A DNA stretch of 51,582 nt from an uncultured Clostridium sp. (GTDB lineage Bacteria > Bacillota > Clostridia > Lachnospirales > Lachnospiraceae): the NCBI GenBank assembly GCA_945917985.1, contig CAMEIH010000017.1, positions 1 to 51,582 of the forward strand, written 5' to 3'. Under the pieces are notes generated by a model. That model did no database searches. It was not told where the DNA came from and worked only from the letters and a program-made list of their open reading frames with translations. Shown in pieces: positions 26,820 through 35,444 of the stretch. Each line of letters begins with the position of its first letter. The stretch's first letter is position 1. The translations under genes and the position numbers were made by a program.

Positions 26820-27701
26820 TTAAGATTCCGGATCCATAATTTTGGTCAATCTGGAAGCAATTTCAGGATCCATCACTCCCAGTATTTTTCCTCTGTCTTC
26901 GGCTTCCATCACGTTAAGGATTCTCGCGGCAAGATCAAGATTATCTGTCATTGCCTCAAAGATTGCTGCAGCTTCCTTTGGTTTCATGGCGGAATATGCC
27001 TTGGCATAATCCTTGATTTCATCCGATTCCTCTATCTGCTGAATCACCTGCTTATAAAGATACTCCGCAGTGGCCGGGTCCATTTCCTCGTAATATTTTT
27101 TATATTCCTCGATACCGGGTCCTTTTTCGGAGTAAACCACCTCTTCATAAAATTCCGTTTTGATCCTCTGGAATTCCACCTGACTGTCCTCAAAGGTCTT
27201 AAGTCTCTCCACTTCCGCCTTCAGCTGCGCCACTTCATCCGTGCTGGTGCTTTCTGCTGACTGGGCGCGCTCCAGTTCAAGCTCCAGCTCCTTTATATAG
27301 GCAACGGCATCCTTTAAATTGTCATATCCCCCATAGGATTCACTCGTCTCCTCATCCACGGCTACATCCGTGTTTGCCGGCAGAATCAGATTCAGCACAG
27401 GAACATCCTTCAAAATAGGCGTCAACACATTGCTGCCGAAGCCCCCGAAATCGAGCTTAACGATCAGGCAGAGAATGGCCACCCAGATCAGAACAATCAC
27501 AAACGTGACAGCAAAAACAGAGCCGGAGCTTTGCTCCTCATCCTCCTCAAGTTCAGCTTCCTTGCTCGCGATTTCTTTTGCCCGCTGTTTTGCCAGTTTC
27601 TTCTGTTCTTTCTGCTCATTTTTCAGTTTCTTTTTTTCTTCCTTCAGACGTTTCTTTTCAAGCTTGGCGTCTTCCGGGCTTAATTCTTCATCAAGTGGCA
27701 T
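26820..27701 (-). CDS. MotE/YlxF-like protein with C-terminal MgtE N-terminal-type domain
   Basis: This 293-residue protein has a strongly charged cytoplasmic N-terminus (about 1-60), one membrane helix (about 67-88), a coiled coil (about 135-175), and a C-terminal MgtE_N-like repeat domain (KAYSAMKPKEAAAIFEAM, ILNVMEAEDRGKILGVM, RLTKIMDP). This layout matches MotE, the chaperone of MotC in alphaproteobacteria, and the Bacillus fla/che gene ylxF. In Firmicutes the role is not settled. The basic/acidic N-terminal extension of about 60 residues is longer than I expect for the family. Confidence 0.82.
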   Translation of the reverse strand: MPLDEELSPEDAKLEKKRLKEEKKKLKNEQKEQKKLAKQRAKEIASKEAELEEDEEQSSGSVFAVTFVIVLIWVAILCLIVKLDFGGFGSNVLTPILKDVPVLNLILPANTDVAVDEETSESYGGYDNLKDAVAYIKELELELERAQSAESTSTDEVAQLKAEVERLKTFEDSQVEFQRIKTEFYEEVVYSEKGPGIEEYKKYYEEMDPATAEYLYKQVIQQIEESDEIKDYAKAYSAMKPKEAAAIFEAMTDNLDLAARILNVMEAEDRGKILGVMDPEIASRLTKIMDPES

Positions 27702-27724
27702 AATGTTTTCTCCGTTTTAAAAAA

Positions 27725-28174
27725 TCAGGTCTGGTTTTTCTGACCGTAAGTATAACTTACCAGTTCATCGATTTCCTTTGATTCCTTGGCATTTTCTTCC
27801 TTAACAAATTCCTCAAAGGCCTTTTCTTTCAGTTTCTCCTGGGTCTTCTTTTCCTGCATGGCGTTCTGAAGCTTCTGCCTTGCATCCTCAAGCTGGGCCT
27901 GTGCCGTGATAACCGCCTTTTTCTGGACCGCGATATATTCCTTCATTCTCTCAATGGCATTTCGATTATCCAGAATATCCCGCACATTCAGGCTGCTCTC
28001 CTGCAGCTCTCTTCCCTGCTGCTCGTAAAAAGCTTTTCTTTCCGTAAGGCCTTTCAGTTTTTCTTCCTCTTCATTCAGATGCTGACGTGACCTGGCAAAT
28101 TCATTTCTTGCCTGAGATTCCATCTTTTCCTTGATATTCAGGATACTCTGCATCCGATATACAAATTTAGCCAT
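27725..28174 (-). CDS. fliJ: Flagellar export chaperone FliJ
   Basis: FliJ is a coiled-coil protein that links the FliI ATPase to FlhA. The 149-residue protein starts FVYRMQSILNIKEKMESQ, as in the family, and is almost entirely helical with heptads of Glu, Lys and Leu. The ATG has AGGATAGCAT upstream. It is 11 nt after fliI. Confidence 0.9.
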   Translation of the reverse strand: MAKFVYRMQSILNIKEKMESQARNEFARSRQHLNEEEEKLKGLTERKAFYEQQGRELQESSLNVRDILDNRNAIERMKEYIAVQKKAVITAQAQLEDARQKLQNAMQEKKTQEKLKEKAFEEFVKEENAKESKEIDELVSYTYGQKNQT

Positions 28175-28185
28175 ATGCTATCCTG

Positions 28186-29454
28186 CTATTCTTCAAAAAT
28201 ATCCTTCATCATTTCCACAGTTTCATCAAAGGTAAATTTATCATTCACATCCTGTAAAAGGAACTGATTGACTGCCTGTATCTTGCTGATGGCATAATCA
28301 ATCTCGGGATTGCTGCCCGCCTTATAAGCGCCGATATTGATCAGATCCTCCGCCTCATTGTAGGTTGCCATCACATTTTTCATTTTACCCGCCAGCTGCT
28401 TGTGCTCTCTTGTCGCAATCTGGCTCATACATCTTGAAATACTCTGCAGAATATCGATTGCCGGATAATGATTTTTATGTGCAAGCTTTCTTGACAACAT
28501 AATATGTCCATCCAGAAGCACCGTATAAAGTCCTGTGATAGAACCCTTGTCAGAACACCCTGCCCTCTCTAAAAGCTTTGGCATTTCAGAATACACGCTG
28601 GGGGGATATCCTCTCGAAACGGGAGGCTCACCGCTGGCAAGACCGATTTCCCTCTGAGCCATGGAAAAACGGGTCATGGAATCCATCATAAGAAGCACAT
28701 CTTTTCCCTGATCTCTGAAATATTCCGCAATTGCGGTAGCTGTCTGTGCCGCTTTCTTACGTTCCAACGCCGGTCTGTCGGAGGTTGCCACCACCACCAC
28801 GGAACGTTTCATACCTTCCGGTCCCAAATCTCTTTCAATAAATTCTCTTACCTCTCTGCCACGCTCTCCGATCAGCGCGATCACGTTGATATCTGCTTTT
28901 GTGTTGCGGGCAAACATACCCATAAGAGTAGATTTTCCCACACCGGATCCGGCAAAAATACCTATTCTCTGCCCTTTTCCTACCGTGATCAGTCCATCTA
29001 CCGCTTTGACTCCAAGGGGAAGGACCTCACTGATGATCTTTCTGCTCATGGGGTCAGGAGGGCTGGCCTCCACATCATACTCTCTGCCGGTAAGCAGCTC
29101 CCCTGTATCCGGTCTGCCGAGACCGTTTAGTGTCTTTCCGAGGAGACTGTCATCCACTTTTACCTTAAGCGGAGCACCTGTATTTTCCACACTGCTTCCG
29201 GGGCCGATCCCTTCCACCTTTTCATAGGGCATTAAAAGAACCTTTCCCTCCTTAAAGCCAACCACCTCTGAAAGTACCTGTTTACCACTTTCATCTCTGA
29301 TGCCGGAAGTGATCACGCAGATATCTCCCAGTCTCGCCTGCGGTCCCTTGGACTCAATGGTAAGACCTACCACGTTAACCACTTTCCCTTTCACTTTAAA
29401 GAAGCTGTCCGAAAGCACTCTGTTGTATTTTTCAAAATTAACGGTTGTTCCCAA
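28186..29454 (-). CDS. fliI: Flagellum-specific export ATPase FliI
   Basis: FliI is the hexameric ATPase of the export apparatus, related to F1-beta. The 422-residue protein has Walker A in GIFAGSGVGKSTLMG near residue 170, a Walker B region in DVLLMMDSMTRFSMAQREI, and the family segment GEPPVSRGYPPSV. The start is TTG at 29452-29454 (MGTTVNF), 18 nt after the fliH stop, with AAGGACGGTAGG upstream. Confidence 0.96.
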   Translation of the reverse strand: MGTTVNFEKYNRVLSDSFFKVKGKVVNVVGLTIESKGPQARLGDICVITSGIRDESGKQVLSEVVGFKEGKVLLMPYEKVEGIGPGSSVENTGAPLKVKVDDSLLGKTLNGLGRPDTGELLTGREYDVEASPPDPMSRKIISEVLPLGVKAVDGLITVGKGQRIGIFAGSGVGKSTLMGMFARNTKADINVIALIGERGREVREFIERDLGPEGMKRSVVVVATSDRPALERKKAAQTATAIAEYFRDQGKDVLLMMDSMTRFSMAQREIGLASGEPPVSRGYPPSVYSEMPKLLERAGCSDKGSITGLYTVLLDGHIMLSRKLAHKNHYPAIDILQSISRCMSQIATREHKQLAGKMKNVMATYNEAEDLINIGAYKAGSNPEIDYAISKIQAVNQFLLQDVNDKFTFDETVEMMKDIFEE

Positions 29455-29472
29455 ATTACCTACCGTCCTTTA

Positions 29473-30327
29473 TCAGTCTCTCTCATAAGAGAGAAGTTTT
29501 AACTTTCTTGAAAGTTCAGAAAGCTGAGTATCAAGGCTGCAGTCATAAATACCGTTCTCCGTCTCTATCAGGCACTGGGATCTGGATAATGTGGCATCCT
29601 CCACAAATTCCACAGACACACTGCTGCCGCCTGCTTCCGCCCGGATCCTGTCCTTGCTGGTCATAACACCTTCATAATCCTCTTTGGAAACATGCACCAG
29701 AAAGTTTCTCGTATTCTCAATATTCTGCATGGCATTCACGAGAAGATTGGCAACCAGATCGCGGTATCTTGCCAGATCCACTTTAAAAATATGTTCATAG
29801 ATTCCCGTCAGGGTCTCTATGAACTCAGGTTCCAGTTCCTCTATCTTTTTCTCATATTCATCTTCCAGCTGTTTTTTCTTAGCAAGATACTCATTGATCT
29901 GTGCATCGGCTTCCTGTCTGCCGAGTCTTTCGCCCTCCTGATAGCCCTGACTTTTGGCTTCCTCATAGCCTTTCATCTGCATGACACCGATCTGAGATTT
30001 GGCATCCTCTATCATGCCGTCCGCCTGCTCTTTCACAGCTGCAAGCTCTGCCCTGGCATTTTCGATTTCCTCAAGCAGTGCATCCCTTTCCGCCTGCAGA
30101 CTGCCTTTGATCACACCTTCGTCCGAACTGAAAAGTGCATCCACCTTTTCCGCATCCAGTCCATCCTCAAAGCCGTCATCGCCCGTCAGAATTTCCTCCG
30201 TATCAGGAATGCTGGCAGCATGGAGTACCGCACTCAGCTTCTGCTCCAAAAGTGCATTGTTATCTATGACCCTCGTATCTTTTTCCTGTACAGTGACCCA
30301 GCCGCATTTATACAAATTACTAGACAA
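29473..30327 (-). CDS. fliH: Flagellar export regulator FliH
   Basis: FliH binds FliI and the C ring. The best start is TTG at 30325-30327 (MSSNLYKCG), because GGAGGTGA lies 8 nt upstream and the codon overlaps the fliG stop (TTGTCTAG). This gives 284 residues. A long coiled coil with Gly/Ala-Glu heptads (about 90-190, EKKIEELEPEF near the middle) leads to the FliI-binding C-terminus (RYRDLVANLLVNAMQNIE, CLIETENGIYDCSLDTQL). A longer reading frame upstream is inside fliG. Confidence 0.9.
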   Translation of the reverse strand: MSSNLYKCGWVTVQEKDTRVIDNNALLEQKLSAVLHAASIPDTEEILTGDDGFEDGLDAEKVDALFSSDEGVIKGSLQAERDALLEEIENARAELAAVKEQADGMIEDAKSQIGVMQMKGYEEAKSQGYQEGERLGRQEADAQINEYLAKKKQLEDEYEKKIEELEPEFIETLTGIYEHIFKVDLARYRDLVANLLVNAMQNIENTRNFLVHVSKEDYEGVMTSKDRIRAEAGGSSVSVEFVEDATLSRSQCLIETENGIYDCSLDTQLSELSRKLKLLSYERD

Positions 30328-31336
30328 TGATCTCGTCACCTCCGCCTCTGGAGATAACGATCTCTGCGGAATCTTCCAGTTTTCTGATAATATTGACAAT
30401 CTTCTGCTGTGCTTCCTCCACATCCTTCATACGGACAGGTCCCATAAATTCCATGTCTTCCTTGATCATGACGGCGAGACGCTTGGACAGATTGTTGAAG
30501 ATTGCATTCTGTACCTGTTCGTTGGCACCCTTAAGTGCAAGTGCCAGATCATTATTATCCACATCACGAAGGACTCTCTGGATCGCACGGTCATCAAGCA
30601 GCAAAATATCCTCGAATACAAACATTTTCTTCCTGATCTCGTCCGCCAGTTCCGGCTCTTCGATCTCCAAAGTTTCCATAATATGCTTTTCTGTTCCGCG
30701 GTCTACCGTGTTTAAGATATCTACAACAGCATCCACACCGCCGATAATGGTATAGTCCTGATTTACCAGGGAAGCCAGCTTCGATTCCAGCACCTTCTCC
30801 ACTTCCTTGATCACGTCCGGGCTTGTCCTGTCCATCAGGGCGATACGCTTTGCCACATCCGATTGTCTCTCCGGCGGCAATGCCGAAATAATAAGTGCAG
30901 ACTGACTTGGCGGCAGATAAGATAAGATCAGTGCGATGGTCTGCGGATGTTCATCCTGAATAAAGTTAAGAAGCTGGGTGGCATCCGTCTTACGCACGAA
31001 TTCAAAAGGCTTAACCTGCAAAGATGCAGTAAGCTTTCCAATCACATCCATTGCCTTTTCCGCACCCAGAGACTTTTCCAAAAGCTCCTTGGCATAACCG
31101 ATACCGCCTTCCGCAATATACTGCTGTGCAAGACAGATTTCATAAAACTCATCGATTACCTCTTCCTTGATCTGAGGTGTTACACTTCTGGTGTTGGCAA
31201 TTTCCAGCGTTAACTCTTCAATTTCTTCTTCTTTTAAGTGTTTAAAGATATTCGAAGATCTTTCAGGGCCAAGAGCGATCAGCAAAATAGCCGCCTTCTG
31301 AATACCTGACATTTTCTCTTCCGCATATCTGGCCAT
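30320..31336 (-). CDS. fliG: Flagellar motor switch protein FliG
   Basis: FliG joins the C ring to the MS ring and generates torque with MotA. The 338-residue protein has the N domain (GIQKAAILLIALGPE), the middle EHPQTIALILSYL (EHPQ motif) and the C-terminal charged helix with LLDDRAIQRVLRDVDNNDLA, which carries torque residues. Length is typical. The ATG follows AAGGAAGTATTGAGGT. It overlaps fliH by 8 nt. Confidence 0.97.
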   Translation of the reverse strand: MARYAEEKMSGIQKAAILLIALGPERSSNIFKHLKEEEIEELTLEIANTRSVTPQIKEEVIDEFYEICLAQQYIAEGGIGYAKELLEKSLGAEKAMDVIGKLTASLQVKPFEFVRKTDATQLLNFIQDEHPQTIALILSYLPPSQSALIISALPPERQSDVAKRIALMDRTSPDVIKEVEKVLESKLASLVNQDYTIIGGVDAVVDILNTVDRGTEKHIMETLEIEEPELADEIRKKMFVFEDILLLDDRAIQRVLRDVDNNDLALALKGANEQVQNAIFNNLSKRLAVMIKEDMEFMGPVRMKDVEEAQQKIVNIIRKLEDSAEIVISRGGGDEIIV

Positions 31337-31384
31337 ACCTCAATACTTCCTTCCGGTAAATTCTTGTCTAATGCCTTCCCCTTA

Positions 31385-32986
31385 TCAGCCCCAGTCCTCA
31401 CTGAGCCAGTTGCGCAGGAGGTTTGCTACCGCTTCAGGGTTTTCATCCACAAATTTCTCGATCAGCTTTCTTGTCTCTGATGACTGCTCTGTGCTGATAT
31501 CTTCAAGCTCTATCTCAGGCTGAGACTGAAGAAGTGTTTCCACCGGCAGTTCTTCCGGCTGCTCCGGGCTCTTCTCCGAACGCATGCTGCGAAGCACCAC
31601 AAAAGCAAGGAGTGCAAGAATAATGATGATGAGAATGATCTGAATCACATCAGAGGCATCTACATTCAATCCCTCTTTATCAAAAAACACATTTTCCGTG
31701 CGGGCCACAAAAGCAATATTTTCCACAGGGAAGCCGGTGGCCTTCGACACCACCTGATACATATCATCATCTACTTCCACTCTGGAACCTTCCGCATTTG
31801 CAAGCTTATACTCTTCCCATGTAATCCCGTCAAGAAGTCCCTGTGCCTTGACATCTTCCTCCCGGATCACATTGTACCTGATACCGGTAATGGCAATGGA
31901 GGAGTTGCTGTAATCAATTGCCCCCGGAAGATTGCTGGTCTTGGTGATCCGTTCACTTGGCAGATAATTGTTTTCCGTCTCCTCGGTAGAGGTGCTGCTC
32001 AACCCGGAGGTATCATACTCGTACTCAATATCCTCTCCGTTGGAATCCGTACCGGGAATACCACCACCTGTATTCGTGGATTCGGAGGTATAGGTTCTGT
32101 CAGAGCTCTTGTAGCCCTGCGTATTGCCATCCTCCACATAATACTGGTGGTCAGTCACCTCACTGCTTGAAAAGCTGAGGTCAAGGTTACTTGCCACTTC
32201 TATCTTGTCAAATTCATTGGTGCCCAGAAGCACCTGTCTTACCTCGTTCTTAACTGCTGTTTCCCACTGTGTTTTCACACTGAGCTGGGAGCTGGCATTA
32301 CCGGTGGCGCTGTAGCTGTCACTGCCGGAAAAAAGCATGTTTCCGTCTGTATCCAGAATGACTACATTTTCCTCCGTCTCATTTCCCACAGCCGTAGCCA
32401 CAGCCTTGGCAAGATAAGCCGCACTCTCCGTGGAAAACTCACCGTCAAGTTCCAAAAGAACCCAGGCTGAGGTATCCTCCTTCGATGCGATCAGCGTCCC
32501 GTCGTCTGCCGGAATACTCAGTTCCACCTTGGCCCACTTGATAGCACTGAAGGCGGCAATAAAGTCATCCGCCAATCTTGTTTCCTGATACAGTTCATAG
32601 CGCTTCTGTTTGTCTGCCTCTGTTGTGCTGAATCCTCCGCTTGTCACATTGTCGATGGTATAGGCTGCCGACTGAATGTCGTTGGCACCGAGCAAAAGGT
32701 TTGCCTCCGACTGCTGTTTCTTATTGATCTCGATACGGTATCCGTCATCGGAAACCCTGTATTGAAGTCCCTGTCCGTCCAAAAGCTCCGTCACCTGCGA
32801 AGCTTCCTTGGTAGACTCACACTCAAGCAATAGTATGTACTGCGGTCTTGTGAGCACGGTGGCCAGGATTGCAATGGCAATGACCACTCCTGCTGCTGAC
32901 GCAATGATAAAGGTCTTCTGTCTGGCAGAGAACTTATTCCACCACTCAAGTATTTTATTTAAAAGTTCTTTTATTCTCTCAGGCAT
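31385..32986 (-). CDS. fliF: MS-ring protein FliF
   Basis: FliF forms the MS ring on which the basal body is built. The 533-residue protein has two membrane helices (about 25-46 and 450-470). Between them are the ring-building motifs, with RLADDFIAAFSAIKWAKVEL and the beta-collar region (acidic and Ser/Thr-rich, about 290-350). The cytoplasmic C-terminus that binds FliG ends ANLLRNWLSEDW. The ATG follows GGGAGTAAGTT. Confidence 0.96.
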   Translation of the reverse strand: MPERIKELLNKILEWWNKFSARQKTFIIASAAGVVIAIAILATVLTRPQYILLLECESTKEASQVTELLDGQGLQYRVSDDGYRIEINKKQQSEANLLLGANDIQSAAYTIDNVTSGGFSTTEADKQKRYELYQETRLADDFIAAFSAIKWAKVELSIPADDGTLIASKEDTSAWVLLELDGEFSTESAAYLAKAVATAVGNETEENVVILDTDGNMLFSGSDSYSATGNASSQLSVKTQWETAVKNEVRQVLLGTNEFDKIEVASNLDLSFSSSEVTDHQYYVEDGNTQGYKSSDRTYTSESTNTGGGIPGTDSNGEDIEYEYDTSGLSSTSTEETENNYLPSERITKTSNLPGAIDYSNSSIAITGIRYNVIREEDVKAQGLLDGITWEEYKLANAEGSRVEVDDDMYQVVSKATGFPVENIAFVARTENVFFDKEGLNVDASDVIQIILIIIILALLAFVVLRSMRSEKSPEQPEELPVETLLQSQPEIELEDISTEQSSETRKLIEKFVDENPEAVANLLRNWLSEDWG

Positions 32987-33022
32987 AACTTACTCCCGTT
33001 TCTCAGATACGTTATTTTTACC

Positions 33023-33340
33023 TTAAATCTGAATCTGCATGATTTCCTTGTATGCTTCCAGGAATTTGTCACGCACCGCCACTGTATACTGCAACGCCGT
33101 AGACGCTTTCTGCAACGCAATGGTAAGATCATGTGTATTTTCCGACTCGCCCAGAGCCCATTTCAGTTCTTCGTTCTCCGCATCGGACAAATATGCATTG
33201 GTTGTATTCAAATTGTCAACAGCCTTGGCAAAAAGGCTCCCGAAATCACCGTTCTCCTGAACTGCAGTGCCGGAGGAGTAGGTTTCAGCTGCGTTTTTGA
33301 TCACACCCGATGAAATATTGCGCAAAGATGAAATATCCAT
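33023..33340 (-). CDS. fliE: Flagellar rod-base protein FliE
   Basis: FliE connects the MS ring to the rod. The 105-residue protein shows FGSLFAKAVDNLNTTN and the conserved C-terminus LTIALQKASTALQYTVAVRDK. Length is typical. The ATG follows AAAGGAAGTAACAA. It lies between flgC and fliF. Confidence 0.94.
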   Translation of the reverse strand: MDISSLRNISSGVIKNAAETYSSGTAVQENGDFGSLFAKAVDNLNTTNAYLSDAENEELKWALGESENTHDLTIALQKASTALQYTVAVRDKFLEAYKEIMQIQI

Positions 33341-33369
33341 TTGTTACTTCCTTTCTGATCTCTCTGGGG

Positions 33370-33816
33370 TTACTGTCCCATCTCAAGTCCCTTTAAAGCA
33401 ATGGACTTACCTGCATTAAAGGCTGTGGCGTTGGCTTCATAGGAACGACTGGCGTCAATTAAGTTTGTCATTTCCGTCACAATATTGACATTGGGATAGG
33501 TAACATAACCATTCTCGTCCGCATCGGGATGGGAAGGATCATAGGCTTTCACCATATCAGTCCAGGTATCCTCGGAGACCTTGCTCACTCTCACGCCCTG
33601 TCCCTTGTAGGAATCACTTGCCCTGCTGAATACATGGCTGAAGCTTCCCACCTGTTCTCCTCTCTGTTCGAAAGTAACCACTTTACGTCTGTAGGGTGTT
33701 CCGTCTTCCGTTCTCGTAGTATTTGCATTTGCCACGTTCTCTGAAATAATATCCATACGATAGCGCTGGGCTGTCATACCGGATGCGTTAATATCAAAGG
33801 ATGAAAAAATTCCCAT
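33370..33816 (-). CDS. flgC: Proximal rod protein FlgC
   Basis: FlgC is a proximal rod subunit. The 148-residue protein starts GIFSSFDINASGMTAQRYRM with the hook/rod motif ISENVANANTT, and ends with NLIDASRSYEANATAFNAGK, both typical. The ATG follows GGGAGGTAAAAGAAT. It lies 14 nt after flgB. Confidence 0.95.
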   Translation of the reverse strand: MGIFSSFDINASGMTAQRYRMDIISENVANANTTRTEDGTPYRRKVVTFEQRGEQVGSFSHVFSRASDSYKGQGVRVSKVSEDTWTDMVKAYDPSHPDADENGYVTYPNVNIVTEMTNLIDASRSYEANATAFNAGKSIALKGLEMGQ

Positions 33817-33830
33817 ATTCTTTTACCTCC

Positions 33831-34220
33831 CTATTTCATCACCAGCTTCAGGTTGCTGAATTCCTGATTGACACCGGCCATAATGCCATTATATTTAATC
33901 TGATTTTCTGCAAGTTTTGCGGTTTCCGTATCAATGTCAACATTGTTTCCGTCAAGCCGGTAGGAAAATCCCGGGGAGTCCGTGTACACACTGGGATTTA
34001 ATTCTGTCGTATTGATATCTCCCACTCTGGCATCGATGGATTTATACTTCATGTTTCCAAGTGCCCTTCTTAACTGGGTCTCAAAATCCACATCCTGTCT
34101 CTTATAGCCGGGTGTGTCAATATTGGCAATATTATTGGAAAGAACTTCATTTCGCAGTGCTGATGCATCTGCCGCCTTCTGAAGCACATTTACATAATCA
34201 AACACATTACTGTTAATCAT
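33831..34220 (-). CDS. flgB: Proximal rod protein FlgB, first gene of the fla/che operon
   Basis: FlgB is a proximal rod subunit exported early. The start is ATG at 34218-34220 (MINSNVFDYV) with GGGAAGGAGCTGTCT upstream; a longer frame has no such site. The 129-residue protein has SNNIANIDTPGYKRQDVDF, the rod signature, near residue 30. It is the first gene after the codY terminator and a sigma-A-like promoter, and so opens the operon. Confidence 0.95.
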   Translation of the reverse strand: MINSNVFDYVNVLQKAADASALRNEVLSNNIANIDTPGYKRQDVDFETQLRRALGNMKYKSIDARVGDINTTELNPSVYTDSPGFSYRLDGNNVDIDTETAKLAENQIKYNGIMAGVNQEFSNLKLVMK

Positions 34221-34262
34221 AGACAGCTCCTTCCCGTGGGCATACTCCACGTATCTTATTTT

Positions 34263-34290
34263 ATTATAGATTATTTATAAAAAAACACAA
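34263..34290 (-). promoter_or_regulatory. Sigma-A-like promoter of the fla/che operon
   Basis: On the minus strand a perfect TATAAT lies at 34263-34268, with TTGTGT at 34285-34290 and a 16-nt spacer. The -35 is weak (3 of 6). Transcription would start about 35 nt before flgB. No sigma-28 consensus is seen here. Confidence 0.6.
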
Positions 34291-34324
34291 GTTAAAATAA
34301 GTAATTTTATTAAAAAAACCACTT

Positions 34325-34364
34325 GATATTGTATCTGCAACCAATATCTATACGCAATATATTG
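34325..34364. promoter_or_regulatory. Palindromes upstream of the fla/che promoter, candidate operator
   Basis: GATATTG at 34325-34331 and CAATATC at 34342-34348 form an inverted repeat with a 10-nt spacer. The palindrome CAATATATTG follows at 34355-34364. They lie about 35-75 nt upstream of the -35. The regulator is unknown. Confidence 0.4.
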
Positions 34365-34380
34365 ATTTTTTGATTTAAAA

Positions 34381-34421
34381 AAAGGATTTATGAGGCTCTC
34401 CCGCCTTTCATAAATCCTTTT
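34381..34421 (-). terminator. Intrinsic terminator after codY
   Basis: On the minus strand AAAGGATTTATGA pairs with TCATAAATCCTTT, with an inner AGGC/GCCT helix, followed by a T run. It separates codY from the fla/che promoter. Confidence 0.92.
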
Positions 34422-34475
34422 ATCCACCGCATAATCCGTTATGCTCTGTTTATGTAATGATTATTATTTTCCGAT

Positions 34476-35261
34476 CTATCTCATATTTTCTTTCTTCAGC
34501 TTCTCGATCTCGTCAAACACCATATCATTGAGAACCTTGATGTAGGTTCCCTTCATACCCGAGGATCTCGACTCGATCACGCCGGCACTTTCAAATTTGC
34601 GAAGCGCATTCACGATCACTGAACGGGTAATTCCAACCCTGTCCGCAATCTTGCTTGCAACCAGAATTCCTTCCATACCGTCCAGTTCCTCAAAAATATG
34701 GATAATTGCTTCCATCTCCGAATAGGAAAGTGTTCCGATCGCCGATTTGATCACATTCAGCTTGCGGGTCTCCTCAGCATTCTCTTCATTGACGGCACGA
34801 AGCATTTCAAGTCCCACTACCGTTGTTCCGTATTCACAGAGAATGATATCATCAATATCATACTGTTTATCACACTTATAGATAAATAAGGTGCCCAGCC
34901 TCTCGCCGGCAATTTCTATGGGAGTAATGATTGCCTGAAACTTCTTCACCAGATCGGCATCAAAACCCAATGTTTCCAGATTTACATTTTCTTTGGTGGA
35001 AAGCACTGCCAACAGCCTTTCATTTAACATACTGTCGATAAAGCCACCCACCTGATCCACAATCAGTTCCGTGATGGAATCCACTCCCTTGGCATCACCT
35101 ACACCGAGTACTTTTCCTTTCTTACTGATCACAAGCACATTGGAGTTTAAAATATCACACAGGACTTTACAAATGTCGTTAAACACTACTTTGCTTGAAT
35201 TATTGTTGTGAAGTAGTTTTCCTATCTTCCTGGTCTTATCCAGCAACTGCACACTGCTCAT
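34476..35261 (-). CDS. codY: GTP/branched-chain amino acid sensing repressor CodY
   Basis: CodY represses nutrient-limitation genes, including fla/che in Bacillus, when isoleucine/leucine/valine and GTP are plentiful. The start is ATG at 35259-35261 (MSSVQLLDKTRK) after AGGAGGTACCGGGAC. The 261-residue protein has an N-terminal GAF domain, the central GERLGTLFIYK and LCEYGTTVVGLEMLR, and the C-terminal winged helix with SKIADRVGITRSVIVNALRK in parts and MKGTYIKVLND. It lies just upstream of flgB, as in Bacillus. Confidence 0.97.
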   Translation of the reverse strand: MSSVQLLDKTRKIGKLLHNNNSSKVVFNDICKVLCDILNSNVLVISKKGKVLGVGDAKGVDSITELIVDQVGGFIDSMLNERLLAVLSTKENVNLETLGFDADLVKKFQAIITPIEIAGERLGTLFIYKCDKQYDIDDIILCEYGTTVVGLEMLRAVNEENAEETRKLNVIKSAIGTLSYSEMEAIIHIFEELDGMEGILVASKIADRVGITRSVIVNALRKFESAGVIESRSSGMKGTYIKVLNDMVFDEIEKLKKENMR

Positions 35262-35290
35262 GTCCCGGTACCTCCTGCAAAACAGTATAA

Positions 35291-35367
35291 AAATTCCCTG
35301 CAAAAGAAATTACTGAATTTATTTTAGCATATGCTTTTCATAATTTCAATCATTCTGCAGGGAATTT
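35291..35367. promoter_or_regulatory. 12-bp inverted repeat flanking the codY promoter
   Basis: AAATTCCCTGCA at 35291-35302 and its exact complement TGCAGGGAATTT at 35356-35367 enclose the codY promoter, one arm upstream of the -35 and one in the 5-prime leader. This could be a looping operator. A degenerate CodY-box-like sequence (10 of 15 to the consensus) lies next to the -10. Confidence 0.5.
35321..35349 (-). promoter_or_regulatory. Sigma-A-like promoter of codY
   Basis: On the minus strand TTGAAA (35344-35349) is followed by a 17-nt spacer and TAAAAT (35321-35326). The leader is about 50 nt. Confidence 0.7.
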
Positions 35368-35444
35368 GAGCATAATTTCATATATTTTTTTAATATTTTT
35401 ATATTATTTTCTCAGACATTTGCTGTTTTCAGACTATTGTTTTT

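Noticed and set aside
34221-34475. Sigma-28 promoter before flgB
   Set aside because: No sequence close to TAAA-N15-GCCGATAA was seen; a sigma-A type promoter fits better.
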